Origin: Flavobacteriales bacterium
Lineage (GTDB): Bacteria; Bacteroidota; Bacteroidia; Flavobacteriales_D; Sanyastnellaceae
Assembly: GCA_947466425.1 (NCBI GenBank)
Contig: CANIBZ010000013.1
Coordinates: forward strand, 1-58,777
Length of the DNA stretch: 58,777 nucleotides
Direction: 5' to 3'
Shown: positions 27,071 to 36,928 of the stretch, one piece after another
Layout of the letters: each line of letters begins with the position of its first letter
Numbering within the stretch: the first letter of the stretch is position 1
Program-made: the position numbers and the translations under genes
The notes under the pieces: generated by a model
Database searches by the model: none
What the model saw: the letters and a program-made list of their open reading frames with translations, nothing else
What the model was told of the DNA's origin: nothing

Positions 27071-27412
27071 ATGAAAAACATATTCGTGCTTGCTTTATGC
27101 ATGCTTTCATTCAGCGCCTTTGCGCAAAAAACAAAAAACACAACAACTAGTTTCTGGGTTGCCGGAGCGTGTGGAATGTGTGAGAAAACCATTGAAACCG
27201 CGGTAGATGTGAAAGGCGTTGTGGCATACGACTACGACTTAACAGCACATCGCTTAACTATTACTTTCAATCCAACGAAAATCACCATCGACAAGATCCA
27301 CGCACTTATCAATGCCGCTGGATACGACACCGAGAAGTCGAATGCCACAGATGCGCAGTACAATCGCGTGCACGGATGTTGCAAGTACAGAAGCATGGAA
27401 CAACATCCTTAA
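27071..27412 (+). CDS. Exported heavy-metal-associated (HMA) domain protein
   Basis: ATG at 27071 starts a signal peptide (MKNIFVLALCMLSFSAFAQ); the open frame extends upstream only because it runs through array B. The 113-residue protein has the HMA fold: WVAGACGMCEKTIETAVD carries the metal-binding CGMC (in place of the usual CxxC after GM), then GVVAYDYDLTAHRLTITF and HALINAAGYDTEK. A late GCC adds two more Cys. Such exported HMA proteins carry Cu(I) or Zn(II) in the periplasm. It is 3 bases before the TonB receptor gene, so the two are coupled. Confidence 0.9.
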   Translation: MKNIFVLALCMLSFSAFAQKTKNTTTSFWVAGACGMCEKTIETAVDVKGVVAYDYDLTAHRLTITFNPTKITIDKIHALINAAGYDTEKSNATDAQYNRVHGCCKYRSMEQHP

Positions 27413-27415
27413 ACC

Positions 27416-29683
27416 ATGAAATACATTGTTGCAATCATCGCATGTTTTTCAATATGGAATATTGGAAATGCACAAGTAAAAGGAGTTGTTCTCGACGACG
27501 CAGGTAATCCGGCTTACGCGCTAGTTTACTACAAAGGCACACAACTCGGAACAGTCACCAATCCGGAAGGAGAATTCTCTATTGGTATTCCGAAAGAAGC
27601 GAAATGGCTCATGGTTTCTTCGACCGGACATTATAGCGATTCTATTTATGTAGACCCCGCTGCTGGTTCTTTCAGAGAAATGAAATTCAATCTAAGAGAG
27701 AACAACACGCTGGGAACTATTGTCATTGATGAACACGACGGCGGAACGCACATCAACGGAAAAGATCCGCAGACGTTTCAAGTCATGAACGAAAAAGAAT
27801 TGTGCAAAGCAGCATGCTGCAGCCTTTCCGAAAGCTTCGAAACAAACGGTTCGGTAGATGCGTCGTTCACCGATGGAATAACAGGAACGCGACAAATTAA
27901 AATGTTGGGGTTAGATGGAAAGTACACCCAAATACTTTTCGATAACATGCCCGCTGTTCGCGGTATTTCAAGCACATTGGGATTAAGCTTCCTTCCTGGA
28001 CCGTGGATCAATTCCATCTCCATTGCGAAAGGCGCAGGGTCTGTGGTGCACGGATACGAAGGCGTTACCGGACAAATAAACGTGGCGCACAAAGCAGCTA
28101 CCATGAAAGAAAGTTTGTTCTTGAATATGTATGCGAGTTCTTCCGGTCGATATGAAACGAACATACTTTCAAATCAAGCCGTTGGAAAAAATTGGAACTA
28201 CCAATTGCAAGCACACGGCTCAAGTTCACAAAAATTGTACGACACGAATCACGATGGATTTCTTGATAATCCTTTGGTGAAAAACTACTTGCTTCGCAAC
28301 GCATGGCAATACACCGGTGCAAAAGGATTGCGCGGTGAATACGGATTTTCATGCGGACAATTCAACACAGAGAGCGGACAGATCAATCATTACCGCGGAA
28401 TCTTTCCACCAGATATACCTTGGATTTCAAACTCGAAAACAGAGCACGCTGAATTCACTGCGAAGACCGGCTATATGTTCGATGAACACGGACACAAAAG
28501 TTTAGGAAGTCAGATTAACATTGGCTACAACAAGCAACATGCACTTTACGGAAGCCGCATCTATGATGGCGTTCAGAAGAGTGCGCGTGTGAATTTATTG
28601 TTCGCAAATGAAATTGCAGAAGGATACAACATCACCGTTGGTGCCTCTGCAACAGCAGACGATTACCGCGAATCGTTGACTTCTTTTGTTGGAAATTTGA
28701 ATCGTGTGGAAACCACTTATGGTGCATTCGCAGAATTGAATGCAAGTCCATCGGAAAGACTTCAAATCGTTGCGGGATTGCGCGAAGACGTGAACAACTT
28801 ATACGGAATGCTCTTCACTCCGCGCATTCATGCACGCTATTCCGTTTCTGAAAAAACAAGCATTAAAATTAGTTCCGGAAAAGCCTATCGCTCTCCACAA
28901 ATGGTGGTCGATCATCTTTCTGCCCTTGCGGGAAATAGAACATGGAATTTACCCATTCTTCCAGGAGCCGAATACCCATTCGGTTTTCAAATGGAAGAAG
29001 CTGTGAACAGTGGAATTGTGTTGGTTCACAATACGAAATTGTTTCACCGCACAGCGACATTTACAGTGGATGCTTTTCACACCAACTTCCAACACCAATT
29101 GGTTGCAGATTACGAAACAGCAGGAACTTTTTCCTTGTATAATTTATCTGGAAAAAGCTTTGCAAATGCCGTTCAAACCGACTTCACTTTCAGTCCAATT
29201 AAACGAAGTGAAATTCGATTGGCTTATCGTTGGCTCGATGCACAAACGACCTACACCGCTGGCTTGAAAGAACGTCCGCTTGTGGCGAAGCACCGCGTCT
29301 TTATAAACCTCGCCTACGCCACAAAAGAAAATGCAAAATCGCAAAAGTGGAATTTCGATTTCACCGCGCGTTGGTTGGGTCCTCAGCGTTTGGCCAATCA
29401 ATCGGATTACGTTGTTGCAAGCAGCATATACAGTCCTGGCTATTGGACCTTGAATGCGCAGGTTTCATTTTTCTTGAAAGAGAATTTGGAATTTTATGCT
29501 GGAGGAGAAAACTTAACTGGTTACATGATTCAGCATCCGATTTATGCGTCGAACATCTATGCCTTTAATTTAAATACGGATAATCTGCTAGATGCCTCGC
29601 AAGTATACGGTCCCATGTTCGGCGCGAACTACTATGTGGGACTGCGTTGGAGAATTGGACAGGCAACCAAAACAGTAAAATAA
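27416..29683 (+). CDS. TonB-dependent receptor, probable metal uptake
   Basis: The 755-residue protein has a signal peptide and a carboxypeptidase-like beta-sandwich (~20-100: VKGVVLDDAGNPAYALVYYK). A plug domain follows (~110-225: MLGLDGKYTQILFDNMPAVR, IEVAKG-like ISIAKGAGSVVHGYEGVTGQ), then a 22-strand barrel ending NYYVGLRWRIGQATKTVK. In the plug, ELCKAACCSLSESFETN is the Cys pair typical of receptors linked to HMA and HYC_CC_PP proteins, which are believed to bring in copper or zinc. The terminal residue is Lys rather than the usual aromatic. The three genes from 26513 form one metal unit. Confidence 0.9.
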   Translation: MKYIVAIIACFSIWNIGNAQVKGVVLDDAGNPAYALVYYKGTQLGTVTNPEGEFSIGIPKEAKWLMVSSTGHYSDSIYVDPAAGSFREMKFNLRENNTLGTIVIDEHDGGTHINGKDPQTFQVMNEKELCKAACCSLSESFETNGSVDASFTDGITGTRQIKMLGLDGKYTQILFDNMPAVRGISSTLGLSFLPGPWINSISIAKGAGSVVHGYEGVTGQINVAHKAATMKESLFLNMYASSSGRYETNILSNQAVGKNWNYQLQAHGSSSQKLYDTNHDGFLDNPLVKNYLLRNAWQYTGAKGLRGEYGFSCGQFNTESGQINHYRGIFPPDIPWISNSKTEHAEFTAKTGYMFDEHGHKSLGSQINIGYNKQHALYGSRIYDGVQKSARVNLLFANEIAEGYNITVGASATADDYRESLTSFVGNLNRVETTYGAFAELNASPSERLQIVAGLREDVNNLYGMLFTPRIHARYSVSEKTSIKISSGKAYRSPQMVVDHLSALAGNRTWNLPILPGAEYPFGFQMEEAVNSGIVLVHNTKLFHRTATFTVDAFHTNFQHQLVADYETAGTFSLYNLSGKSFANAVQTDFTFSPIKRSEIRLAYRWLDAQTTYTAGLKERPLVAKHRVFINLAYATKENAKSQKWNFDFTARWLGPQRLANQSDYVVASSIYSPGYWTLNAQVSFFLKENLEFYAGGENLTGYMIQHPIYASNIYAFNLNTDNLLDASQVYGPMFGANYYVGLRWRIGQATKTVK

Positions 29684-29709
29684 ACGTCTTAGTATCAAAC
29701 CCTTAAACC

Positions 29710-32202
29710 ATGCGTTACCTTTTCCTTCTTTTATTGAGTGTTCTTTCATTGAGTTCATTCGCACAATTTCAGATTACTGGATTAACTGCACAGAGCAATC
29801 AAGTGAGCGACATCTATTGTGATTCACTCATTACAATGACGTTCTCAACCCTTACAGCCTCTTCTGCTGGAGGAACTGCTGAAATCAGCCAAGTGGTAGA
29901 AGGAACAAATTTCACGGCATATCAATTGGCTGTTTCGGTTGATTGGGGAGACGGAACAACAACAACTCATTTTGGTGGAATTTCAACATCGGGAACATTA
30001 ATTACCCTCTCTCCTGGTGTTTCACACCATTATTCCGCCACTGGAAATTATGCCATTACAACCACCGCATACAATCCGCAAAATCAGACCAGCGCAACCA
30101 ATGTCACCTACGTTACCATTGGCGGATGCTTCATTCAGTTGTATTCCTTCGTGGGGTTAGATTGTGACGGTGATGGCATTGCAGAGCAAACCATTACTAC
30201 ACCTGTTCCAGCCACAATCATGCACATGTGGTCGGGCTTTCCTCAAAACTTTTCGTTGAATAATGGTTTACCAAACACCATTACTGGAATGCCTTCCGGA
30301 AATTTATTGGTGAGTATTGATCCAACATGGCTTGCGCAAAACGGATACACCGTCAACGCAAATTCATACAATCAATTCCTTTCTGCTGGCTACGGGGCTT
30401 ACACGATTTCCTTTACACTGAATTGCGGGACACCTCCAACAAGTGGATATCTATGCACGAACGGATACCTCTTCTGTGATGGCAACGGGAACAACGTTTA
30501 TGACAGCGGAGAATCCGTATTATCGAATGCCCCAATTACCATTACCAATTTTGACAACGGAAACAATTCGATTACTGTAACAACGAATGCAAACGGTTAT
30601 TACAGTTCCGATTTACAAGGACTTCCTGGTGATTCGTTGGTAGTTTCTGTCAACCCTAATTACCTCGCCAATATGGGGTACACGACTTCTTTTCCCGTTA
30701 TTGATGTTATTGGTTTAGATTGTCAAGCAGGAGGTTCACAAACCTTGAACAACATTCCGATTCAATGCACAAACTTCAATCCTTATCCGTACTTGTGCTA
30801 CAGCGGTTACATCTTCTGCGATGCCAACGGAAATGGAATTCAAAACGTAGGTGAAGCTCCTTTGATGGGAGCGCCGATCACCCTTGGTTGGACAACAACG
30901 AATTCAGCAAGTGTTACCGTGTATTCAGACTCGAGCGGATACTTTGAATACTGCGGTTCTATCTACGGTGTAACGAGCGTAGCTATGGCAACTGTAAGCT
31001 CGAGTTGGTTAACGAACAACACTTATTCTATGCCCAACGCTAACAATGTTTTCACGATCGTAGGTTCCATGACCTACATTACTCAGCCGCTAGCCATCCC
31101 GGTATATTGCGCAGGTAACGTAACGCCTTGTTCAGATTTATGGACAACCATAACACCTTGGATTGGTTACTATCAAAATCAAACCGCAACCATCCGTTTG
31201 AACTGGGGGAACTATGGTCCAGGTGCGACACCCTATACCCTTACGTTGAACTGGCCACTTGGAGTTAATCTTGTTACCTCCTCAATTCAGAATCCGAATT
31301 ATGTGATCAACGGAAACTCTATCACTTGGACCATCAACTCCACCCAAACTTCATTCTCTACCACAGACTATCTCTACTTCACTGTTCCAAGCGGAATCTT
31401 AAACGGAGAACAACACGTGTTCACTTCAACCATAACATCTTCCAACGGAACCGATTGTTATGAAGGAAACAACAACGGTGGGCTCATGCAGATTGTTGGA
31501 AACAGTTACGATCCGAATGACAAAAATGTTTTCAAAAAATCGTTCTATGAATTGGTTGGTAATGGCTTCCCAGAAAGCACCATTGCATACGGATTCGACG
31601 ATGAATTGGAATACACCATACGTTTTCAAAACACCGGAACAGCTCCTGCTCAAAACATTTACATTCTCGATACACTCGATACTGAATTAGACTGGTCTAC
31701 CTTCCAACTATTAAACACCACACATGAAATGAATGTGGTGAACTTGGGCAACGGCATTCTTCGCTTTGAATTCAACAACATCTGGCTTCCAGACAGCAGC
31801 GTAAGCCAAGAGTTAAGTCAAGGACACTTAACCTTCCGCGTTCGCGAAACTCCGAATAATGAATTGTACAGTGAAGTAACAAACACTGCTTACATTTTCT
31901 TCGATTGGAATCCGGCTATTATCACGAACACCACTTACAACATGAACGACTGGATTGAATTCGTTGGTGAAGAAAATGCGTTTCGTGTGGAAGCCTTTCC
32001 AAATCCGATGCAGAATGAATTGACGTTGAAAGTGGAAGGAAAATTCAATTACGAAATTCACGATTTAACTGGAAGAAAACTTACGGAAGGAATGGGTGTA
32101 AATCAGACGACGATCAACACCGAATCACTTGCTTCCGGAACTTATCTTCTTTCAGTTTATGTGAATGGGGCTAAGCAGACAGGTAAGGTTTTGAAATACT
32201 AA
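29710..32202 (+). CDS. T9SS-exported protein with PKD-like, prealbumin-like and DUF7619 domains (830 aa)
   Basis: A signal peptide (MRYLFLLLLSVLSLSSFAQ) is followed by a PKD-like domain (~70-140: SVDWGDGTTTTHFGG) and two SdrD/Cna-B-like prealbumin domains. Each of these opens C-x-GY(L/I)FCD(G/A)NGN (~250-345 and ~360-460). A DUF11/DUF7619-type C-region follows (NSYDPNDKN, YTIRFQNTGTAPAQN, AYIFFDWNPAIITNTTYN). The end is a T9SS sorting domain (FPNPMQNELTLK). No enzyme motif is visible, so it looks like a structural or adhesive surface protein. The middle and C-terminal DNA is nearly identical to the next gene, a tandem paralogue that carries one additional domain. Confidence 0.85.
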   Translation: MRYLFLLLLSVLSLSSFAQFQITGLTAQSNQVSDIYCDSLITMTFSTLTASSAGGTAEISQVVEGTNFTAYQLAVSVDWGDGTTTTHFGGISTSGTLITLSPGVSHHYSATGNYAITTTAYNPQNQTSATNVTYVTIGGCFIQLYSFVGLDCDGDGIAEQTITTPVPATIMHMWSGFPQNFSLNNGLPNTITGMPSGNLLVSIDPTWLAQNGYTVNANSYNQFLSAGYGAYTISFTLNCGTPPTSGYLCTNGYLFCDGNGNNVYDSGESVLSNAPITITNFDNGNNSITVTTNANGYYSSDLQGLPGDSLVVSVNPNYLANMGYTTSFPVIDVIGLDCQAGGSQTLNNIPIQCTNFNPYPYLCYSGYIFCDANGNGIQNVGEAPLMGAPITLGWTTTNSASVTVYSDSSGYFEYCGSIYGVTSVAMATVSSSWLTNNTYSMPNANNVFTIVGSMTYITQPLAIPVYCAGNVTPCSDLWTTITPWIGYYQNQTATIRLNWGNYGPGATPYTLTLNWPLGVNLVTSSIQNPNYVINGNSITWTINSTQTSFSTTDYLYFTVPSGILNGEQHVFTSTITSSNGTDCYEGNNNGGLMQIVGNSYDPNDKNVFKKSFYELVGNGFPESTIAYGFDDELEYTIRFQNTGTAPAQNIYILDTLDTELDWSTFQLLNTTHEMNVVNLGNGILRFEFNNIWLPDSSVSQELSQGHLTFRVRETPNNELYSEVTNTAYIFFDWNPAIITNTTYNMNDWIEFVGEENAFRVEAFPNPMQNELTLKVEGKFNYEIHDLTGRKLTEGMGVNQTTINTESLASGTYLLSVYVNGAKQTGKVLKY

Positions 32203-32238
32203 GAAACTGTTTTTTGTACTTTATAAAATTTATCAACC

Positions 32239-34989
32239 ATGCGTTACCTTTTCCTTCTATTATTCAGTACTCTTTCATTGGGTGCATTTGCTCAATTTCA
32301 GATTACTGGATTAACTGCGCAGAGCAATCAAGTTGCCAATCCGGCGTGTAACGGGAATATTTACATGTCTTTCTCGGCTTTAACGGCCCCTACTTCCAAT
32401 AGCAACCCAGGAGAAATTGTTCAAATAATTAACGGAACAAATTTTACTGGTTTTCAATTCAACGCAACAGTTGATTGGGGAGATGGGACTACTGGTTCAT
32501 ACAGTGGAAATGGATCGACCGCTGGAACTTCCATTCAAACTTCGCCAACTGCTAATCATTACTATCCTGCTCCTGGATCATACGTTGTAACGACAACAAT
32601 TACAGGTCCTGGTGTCTTGGGCGTTGTAACCAACACCGTTTATGTTATTATTTATCCTTGTATTCAAGTTTACACTTTTGTAGGAATTGATTGCAACGGC
32701 GATGGAACCAATGAACAAACGATAACAGCACCGCTTAGCGCAAGTGCAAACAACCTTTCAACAGGTTCTTCGCAAAATATCACACTCAACACCAGTGGAG
32801 TGACCACCATCTTTGGTGTTCAGCCTGGACAAATTCAAATTGATTTAGACACAACCTGGCTTCAGGCCAATGGCTATGTAGTAAGCCCGAACTCATATTA
32901 CCAATTCTTCTCTCCAGGAAGCGGTGTTTACACGATTTCCATTCAACTAAATTGCGCTACCACTTCACCTTGCGCTACAGATATTGTGCAATCGGTTCTG
33001 CCAAATAACGGGTTGGTATATTCCACAACATCGAACAGCAGTATTTCAAACTTCCAATGGACCATCACTCCGTATGATCAAAATGGACAAGCGATGGGTT
33101 CGGGTCAATTCTCTACTCAATCAAATGCGTATTTGACAAATACGTTCGGTGTAAATTATGTTGAAGCGTGTCTGAACGCAACGTTCAACAATGGATGCGT
33201 GTTTGATACATGTATGACCTTCCAAGTTGCTACAGGAGTGCTGTGCACAGGAGGATACGTTTTTTGCGATGGAAATAGCAACGGCATTTATGACAATGGC
33301 GAATTCGTGCTCTCCAACGCTCCAGTAACTGTAACCAACCTAGAAAACGGAAATAGCATTTCTATTACTACGAATACCGCCGGTTACTACAGTGCAGATA
33401 TCGCAGGATTTTCAGGTGATTCACTCACTGTATCCATTAACCCAAATTACCTCGCCAATATGGGGTATACGACTTCTTTTCCTGTTATTGACGTTATGGG
33501 GTTAGACTGTCAATCGGGAGGATCACAAATGCTAAATAGCATTCCGATTCAATGCGGAAACTTCAATCCTTTCCCTTACTTGTGTTACAGCGGTTACATC
33601 TTCTGCGACGCCAACGGAAATGGAATTCAAAACGTGGGTGAAGCACCTTTGATGGGAGCGCCGATCACCCTTGGTTGGACAACAACGAATTCAGCAAGTG
33701 TTACCGTATATTCAGATTCAAGCGGATACTTCAGTTATTGCGGATCTATCTACGGTGTAACGAGTGTAGCTATGGCAACTGTTAGCTCGAGTTGGTTAAC
33801 GAACAACACTTATTCTATGCCCAACGCTAACAATGTTTTCACGATCGTAGGTTCCATGACCTACATTACTCAGCCGCTGTCCATCCCGGTATATTGCGCA
33901 GGTAACGTAACGCCTTGTTCAGATTTATGGACAACCATAACGCCTTGGATTGGTTACTATCAAAATCAAACCGCAACCATCCGTTTGAACTGGGGAAACT
34001 ATGGTCCAGGTGCGACACCCTATACACTTACGTTGAACTGGCCAATTGGAGTTAATCTTGTTACCTCCTCAATTCAGAATCCGAATTACGTCATCAACGG
34101 AAACTCTATCACTTGGACCATCAACTCCAGCCAGACTTCATTCTCTACCACAGACTATCTCTACTTCACTGTTCCAAGCGGAATCTTAAACGGAGAACAA
34201 CACATGTTCACTTCAACCATAACATCTTCTAACGGAACAGATTGTTACGAAGGGAATAACAGCGGTGGACTCTTGCAGATTGTTGGAAATAGTTATGATC
34301 CGAATGACAAAACAGTTTTCAAAAAATCATTTCATGCAGACAATGGTACTGCTTTCCAAGAAAGCACAATTGACTGGTACGTAGACGATGAACTTGAATA
34401 CACCATTCGTTTTCAAAACAACGGAACTGCGCCGGCGCAAAACATCTTCATCATCGATACACTAGATGCAGAATTAGACTGGTCTACCTTCCAACTACTT
34501 AACACCACCCATGAAATGAATGTGGTGAACTTAGGGAACGGTGTTCTTCGATTTGAATTCAATAACATCTGGCTACCAGATAGCAGCGAAAATCAAGAGT
34601 TGAGCCAAGGGCATTTAACTTTCCGCATTCGCGAAAACATTGGAAACGAATTGTTCAGTGAAATCACGAACACGGCATACATCTTCTTCGATTGGAATCC
34701 TGCCATTATCACGAACACCACTTACAACATCAACGACTGGCTTGAATTCGTGGGTGAAGAAAATGCGTTCAATGTGCAAGCCTATCCGAACCCGATGCAG
34801 AATGAATTAACGTTGAAAGTGGAAGGAAAATTCAATTACGAAATCCACGATTTAACTGGAAGAAAACTCACGGAAGGAATGGGTGTAAATCAAACGACGA
34901 TCAACACCGAGTCACTTGCTACAGGAACTTATCTTCTTTCAGTATATGTGAATGGGGCTAAGCAGACAGGTAAGGTTTTGAAATACTAA
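32239..34989 (+). CDS. T9SS-exported paralogue of the preceding gene (916 aa)
   Basis: It has the same order as the 830-aa protein: signal peptide, PKD-like domain (VDWGDGTTGSYSG), two prealbumin-like domains, DUF7619 region, T9SS sorting domain. An extra ~85-residue domain (~250-335) is rich in N, S and T and contains two Cys pairs. It sits between the N-terminal region and the first prealbumin domain. From about 33540 to 34300 the DNA differs from 30780-31510 by only scattered, mainly silent, changes. Its final 32 bases overlap the 3' end of hemH on the other strand. A surface or adhesin role is inferred only from architecture. Confidence 0.85.
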   Translation: MRYLFLLLFSTLSLGAFAQFQITGLTAQSNQVANPACNGNIYMSFSALTAPTSNSNPGEIVQIINGTNFTGFQFNATVDWGDGTTGSYSGNGSTAGTSIQTSPTANHYYPAPGSYVVTTTITGPGVLGVVTNTVYVIIYPCIQVYTFVGIDCNGDGTNEQTITAPLSASANNLSTGSSQNITLNTSGVTTIFGVQPGQIQIDLDTTWLQANGYVVSPNSYYQFFSPGSGVYTISIQLNCATTSPCATDIVQSVLPNNGLVYSTTSNSSISNFQWTITPYDQNGQAMGSGQFSTQSNAYLTNTFGVNYVEACLNATFNNGCVFDTCMTFQVATGVLCTGGYVFCDGNSNGIYDNGEFVLSNAPVTVTNLENGNSISITTNTAGYYSADIAGFSGDSLTVSINPNYLANMGYTTSFPVIDVMGLDCQSGGSQMLNSIPIQCGNFNPFPYLCYSGYIFCDANGNGIQNVGEAPLMGAPITLGWTTTNSASVTVYSDSSGYFSYCGSIYGVTSVAMATVSSSWLTNNTYSMPNANNVFTIVGSMTYITQPLSIPVYCAGNVTPCSDLWTTITPWIGYYQNQTATIRLNWGNYGPGATPYTLTLNWPIGVNLVTSSIQNPNYVINGNSITWTINSSQTSFSTTDYLYFTVPSGILNGEQHMFTSTITSSNGTDCYEGNNSGGLLQIVGNSYDPNDKTVFKKSFHADNGTAFQESTIDWYVDDELEYTIRFQNNGTAPAQNIFIIDTLDAELDWSTFQLLNTTHEMNVVNLGNGVLRFEFNNIWLPDSSENQELSQGHLTFRIRENIGNELFSEITNTAYIFFDWNPAIITNTTYNINDWLEFVGEENAFNVQAYPNPMQNELTLKVEGKFNYEIHDLTGRKLTEGMGVNQTTINTESLATGTYLLSVYVNGAKQTGKVLKY

Positions 34990-35983
34990 CAAGCGCATCA
35001 ATCCAAACTTCCGAGTCATTTAGACTTGGAACGAGTTGGACTTTTTCGCCGCCGTGTTCTTCAAAAAGCTCTTGGTATTCTTCTCCAATTTCAATGGTTG
35101 TTTCCAAACAATCTGCAACGAAAGCCGGAGAAAATACCAAGAGCTTTTTCGCTCCTTTGTCTCCCAATTCCTTAATGATGTCGTCTGAAAAAGGTTCAAT
35201 CCATCCTTTGCCTAATCGACTCTGAAAACACACCGTGTATTCACTTTCTGAAAGTCCTACTCCCGCTGCAATAGCGCGAGCCGTAGCATAACACGTTGCT
35301 TTGTAACACATGTGATTCTCTTCGTTAATCTCATGCTCGCAACTGTGATTGCGACACTTGTTATCGTCGTACAATTTGTCTAACTGACGTTCAGGCAATC
35401 CGTGAAAACTGAACAACACACGATCGTATTCTTTCAAATCGAATTGCTTCGCATTGTCTACGTACCCTTGAATGTACAAGGGCTCGTCGTAAAACTGAGA
35501 AATCAAAACTACTTCCGGAATGCTCCACCACTTCGAAACAATCTGCATTACTTTTTCATGCACACTTCCTGTTGTAGCAGACGCGTATTGCGGGAACAAC
35601 GGCAACACCACAATTTTCTCTGCACCCCACTCTTCTATCTCGCGAAGAGCGTTGTCTATACTCGGAACCTGGTAGCGCATAGCCAAGAAAACTTTCGTTT
35701 CGTTCTCATTGAAACGCGCTTGCAATTGCTCCTTGTTTCTCTTTCCATAATGAATCAAAGGCGAACCGTTCTCGGTCCAAAGCTTCTTATAAATCGCAGC
35801 GCTTTTTCTGTGACGGAAAGGAACAATGATTCCATTCACTAAGATGGCTCTTCCAATAGCAGCCACATCAATAACGCGGGGATCATTCAAGAACTCTGTT
35901 AAATATCTATAAACAGCACCCGGAGTTGGCGCGTCGGGTGAACCCAAGTTCACAAGAAGAATAGCGGTCTTTTTCATTTTCAT
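34958..35983 (-). CDS. hemH: Ferrochelatase
   Basis: The preferred start is ATG at 35983 (MKMKKTAILLVNLGSP); 35977 is also possible. The -7-like TTCCTTTG sits at 35989-35996, which rules against the longer frame. The protein is about 341 residues, normal for HemH, and inserts Fe(II) into protoporphyrin IX as the last step of protoheme synthesis. Landmarks are LVNLGSPDAPTP, LPLFPQYASATTGS with the usual YP-type loop, the catalytic His in LFSFHGLPERQ, and the FSPAFVADCLETTIEI signature with its acidic residues. The Cys-rich insert CRNHSCEHEINEENHMCYKATC might bind an iron-sulfur cluster as in some ferrochelatases; that is inference. The gene ends inside the neighbouring T9SS gene. Confidence 0.96.
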   Translation of the reverse strand: MKMKKTAILLVNLGSPDAPTPGAVYRYLTEFLNDPRVIDVAAIGRAILVNGIIVPFRHRKSAAIYKKLWTENGSPLIHYGKRNKEQLQARFNENETKVFLAMRYQVPSIDNALREIEEWGAEKIVVLPLFPQYASATTGSVHEKVMQIVSKWWSIPEVVLISQFYDEPLYIQGYVDNAKQFDLKEYDRVLFSFHGLPERQLDKLYDDNKCRNHSCEHEINEENHMCYKATCYATARAIAAGVGLSESEYTVCFQSRLGKGWIEPFSDDIIKELGDKGAKKLLVFSPAFVADCLETTIEIGEEYQELFEEHGGEKVQLVPSLNDSEVWIDALVSISKPYLSA

Positions 35984-36033
35984 TTCGTCTGCAAAGGAAA
36001 ACAACATTCTTTAACCTCCAATGTTCAATGTTG

Positions 36034-36041
36034 TATCTTTG
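36034..36041 (+). promoter_or_regulatory. -7 promoter element of the yicC-gmk-nadD operon
   Basis: TATCTTTG, an exact TAnnTTTG, ends 17 bases before the yicC ATG. There is no strong -33 TTTG at the expected distance. Confidence 0.55.
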
Positions 36042-36058
36042 CATGCAAAATTGCACAC

Positions 36059-36928
36059 ATGTTAAGATCTATGACCGGCTACGGTAAAGCCGAACTTCAG
36101 AAAGAAACCAAAAAGTTCTCCGCTGAAGTGCGCTCGCTCAACAGCAAAGGACTAGACTTAAGCGTTCGCGTTCCAAGTGTGTATCGCGACAAAGAGCTGG
36201 AATTGCGTTCAACATACGGAGAGCTCGTGGTTCGCGGAAAGTCAGAGGTTTCGATTTATATTGAAAACAATAGCGGCGAAAAACGCATGCACCTCGACAC
36301 CGACTTAATGAATTCGTACTACAACGAACTTTCTGTTTGGAAGGAAGGAAAAGACCTCGGTTCAGCCGACATCTTAGCCACGCTTATGCGCATGCCTGAA
36401 GTCATGAAATTCGATCAGGCAGAACCTACGGAAGATGAATGGAACAGCATTGCGGAACTCGTAAAACAGGCATTCGATCAATTCGAAAATTACAGACAAA
36501 CCGAAGGCGCGAAGCTTCAAAAAGAATTTGAAATGCGCATTGAAAATATTCTTCGATTGCGCGCAGACCTTATTGCGCCAATGGAAGAGCGCAAGGAAAA
36601 AACCCGAGAGCGCATTAAAGCGCAATTAGATGAGTTGGTGGGGAAGGAAAGAATAGATGAGAACAGATTCGAGCAGGAGCTGATTTATTATTTGGAAAAA
36701 CTCGATGTGTCGGAAGAATTGCAACGCTTGCTTTCGAACTGCGAGATGTTCAACGAAGAATTAAACGGTGGTGCGCAAGGAAGAAAACTCGGATTTATTT
36801 CTCAAGAAATTGGAAGGGAAGTGAACACCATTGGCTCGAAAGCCAACGATGCCATGATGCAACGCATGGTGGTTGAAATGAAAGATGAACTGGAAAAAAT
36901 AAAAGAGCAAATCAACAATGTTCTCTAG
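36059..36928 (+). CDS. yicC: YicC-family endoribonuclease
   Basis: The 289-residue protein starts MLRSMTGYGKAEL, the invariant YicC N-terminus, followed by EVRSLNSKGLDLSVRVP. The C-terminal DUF1732 segment contains EELQRLLSNCEMFNEEL and GRKLGFISQEIGREVNTIGSKAND. YicC proteins are endoribonucleases acting on RNA, including the small RNA RyhB in E. coli. It overlaps gmk by 11 bp. The yicC-gmk neighbourhood is widely conserved. Confidence 0.95.
   Translation: MLRSMTGYGKAELQKETKKFSAEVRSLNSKGLDLSVRVPSVYRDKELELRSTYGELVVRGKSEVSIYIENNSGEKRMHLDTDLMNSYYNELSVWKEGKDLGSADILATLMRMPEVMKFDQAEPTEDEWNSIAELVKQAFDQFENYRQTEGAKLQKEFEMRIENILRLRADLIAPMEERKEKTRERIKAQLDELVGKERIDENRFEQELIYYLEKLDVSEELQRLLSNCEMFNEELNGGAQGRKLGFISQEIGREVNTIGSKANDAMMQRMVVEMKDELEKIKEQINNVL

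Noticed and set aside
26787-27110. 107-codon minus-strand frame over array B
   Set aside because: It is open only because the palindromic units lack stops on both strands; the product has no recognisable domain.
32213-32232. TTGTACTTTATAAAA before the second T9SS paralogue as a fifth operator
   Set aside because: It has only one half-site (TTGT) and lacks ACAA at the right spacing. The gene is not part of the glucan set.
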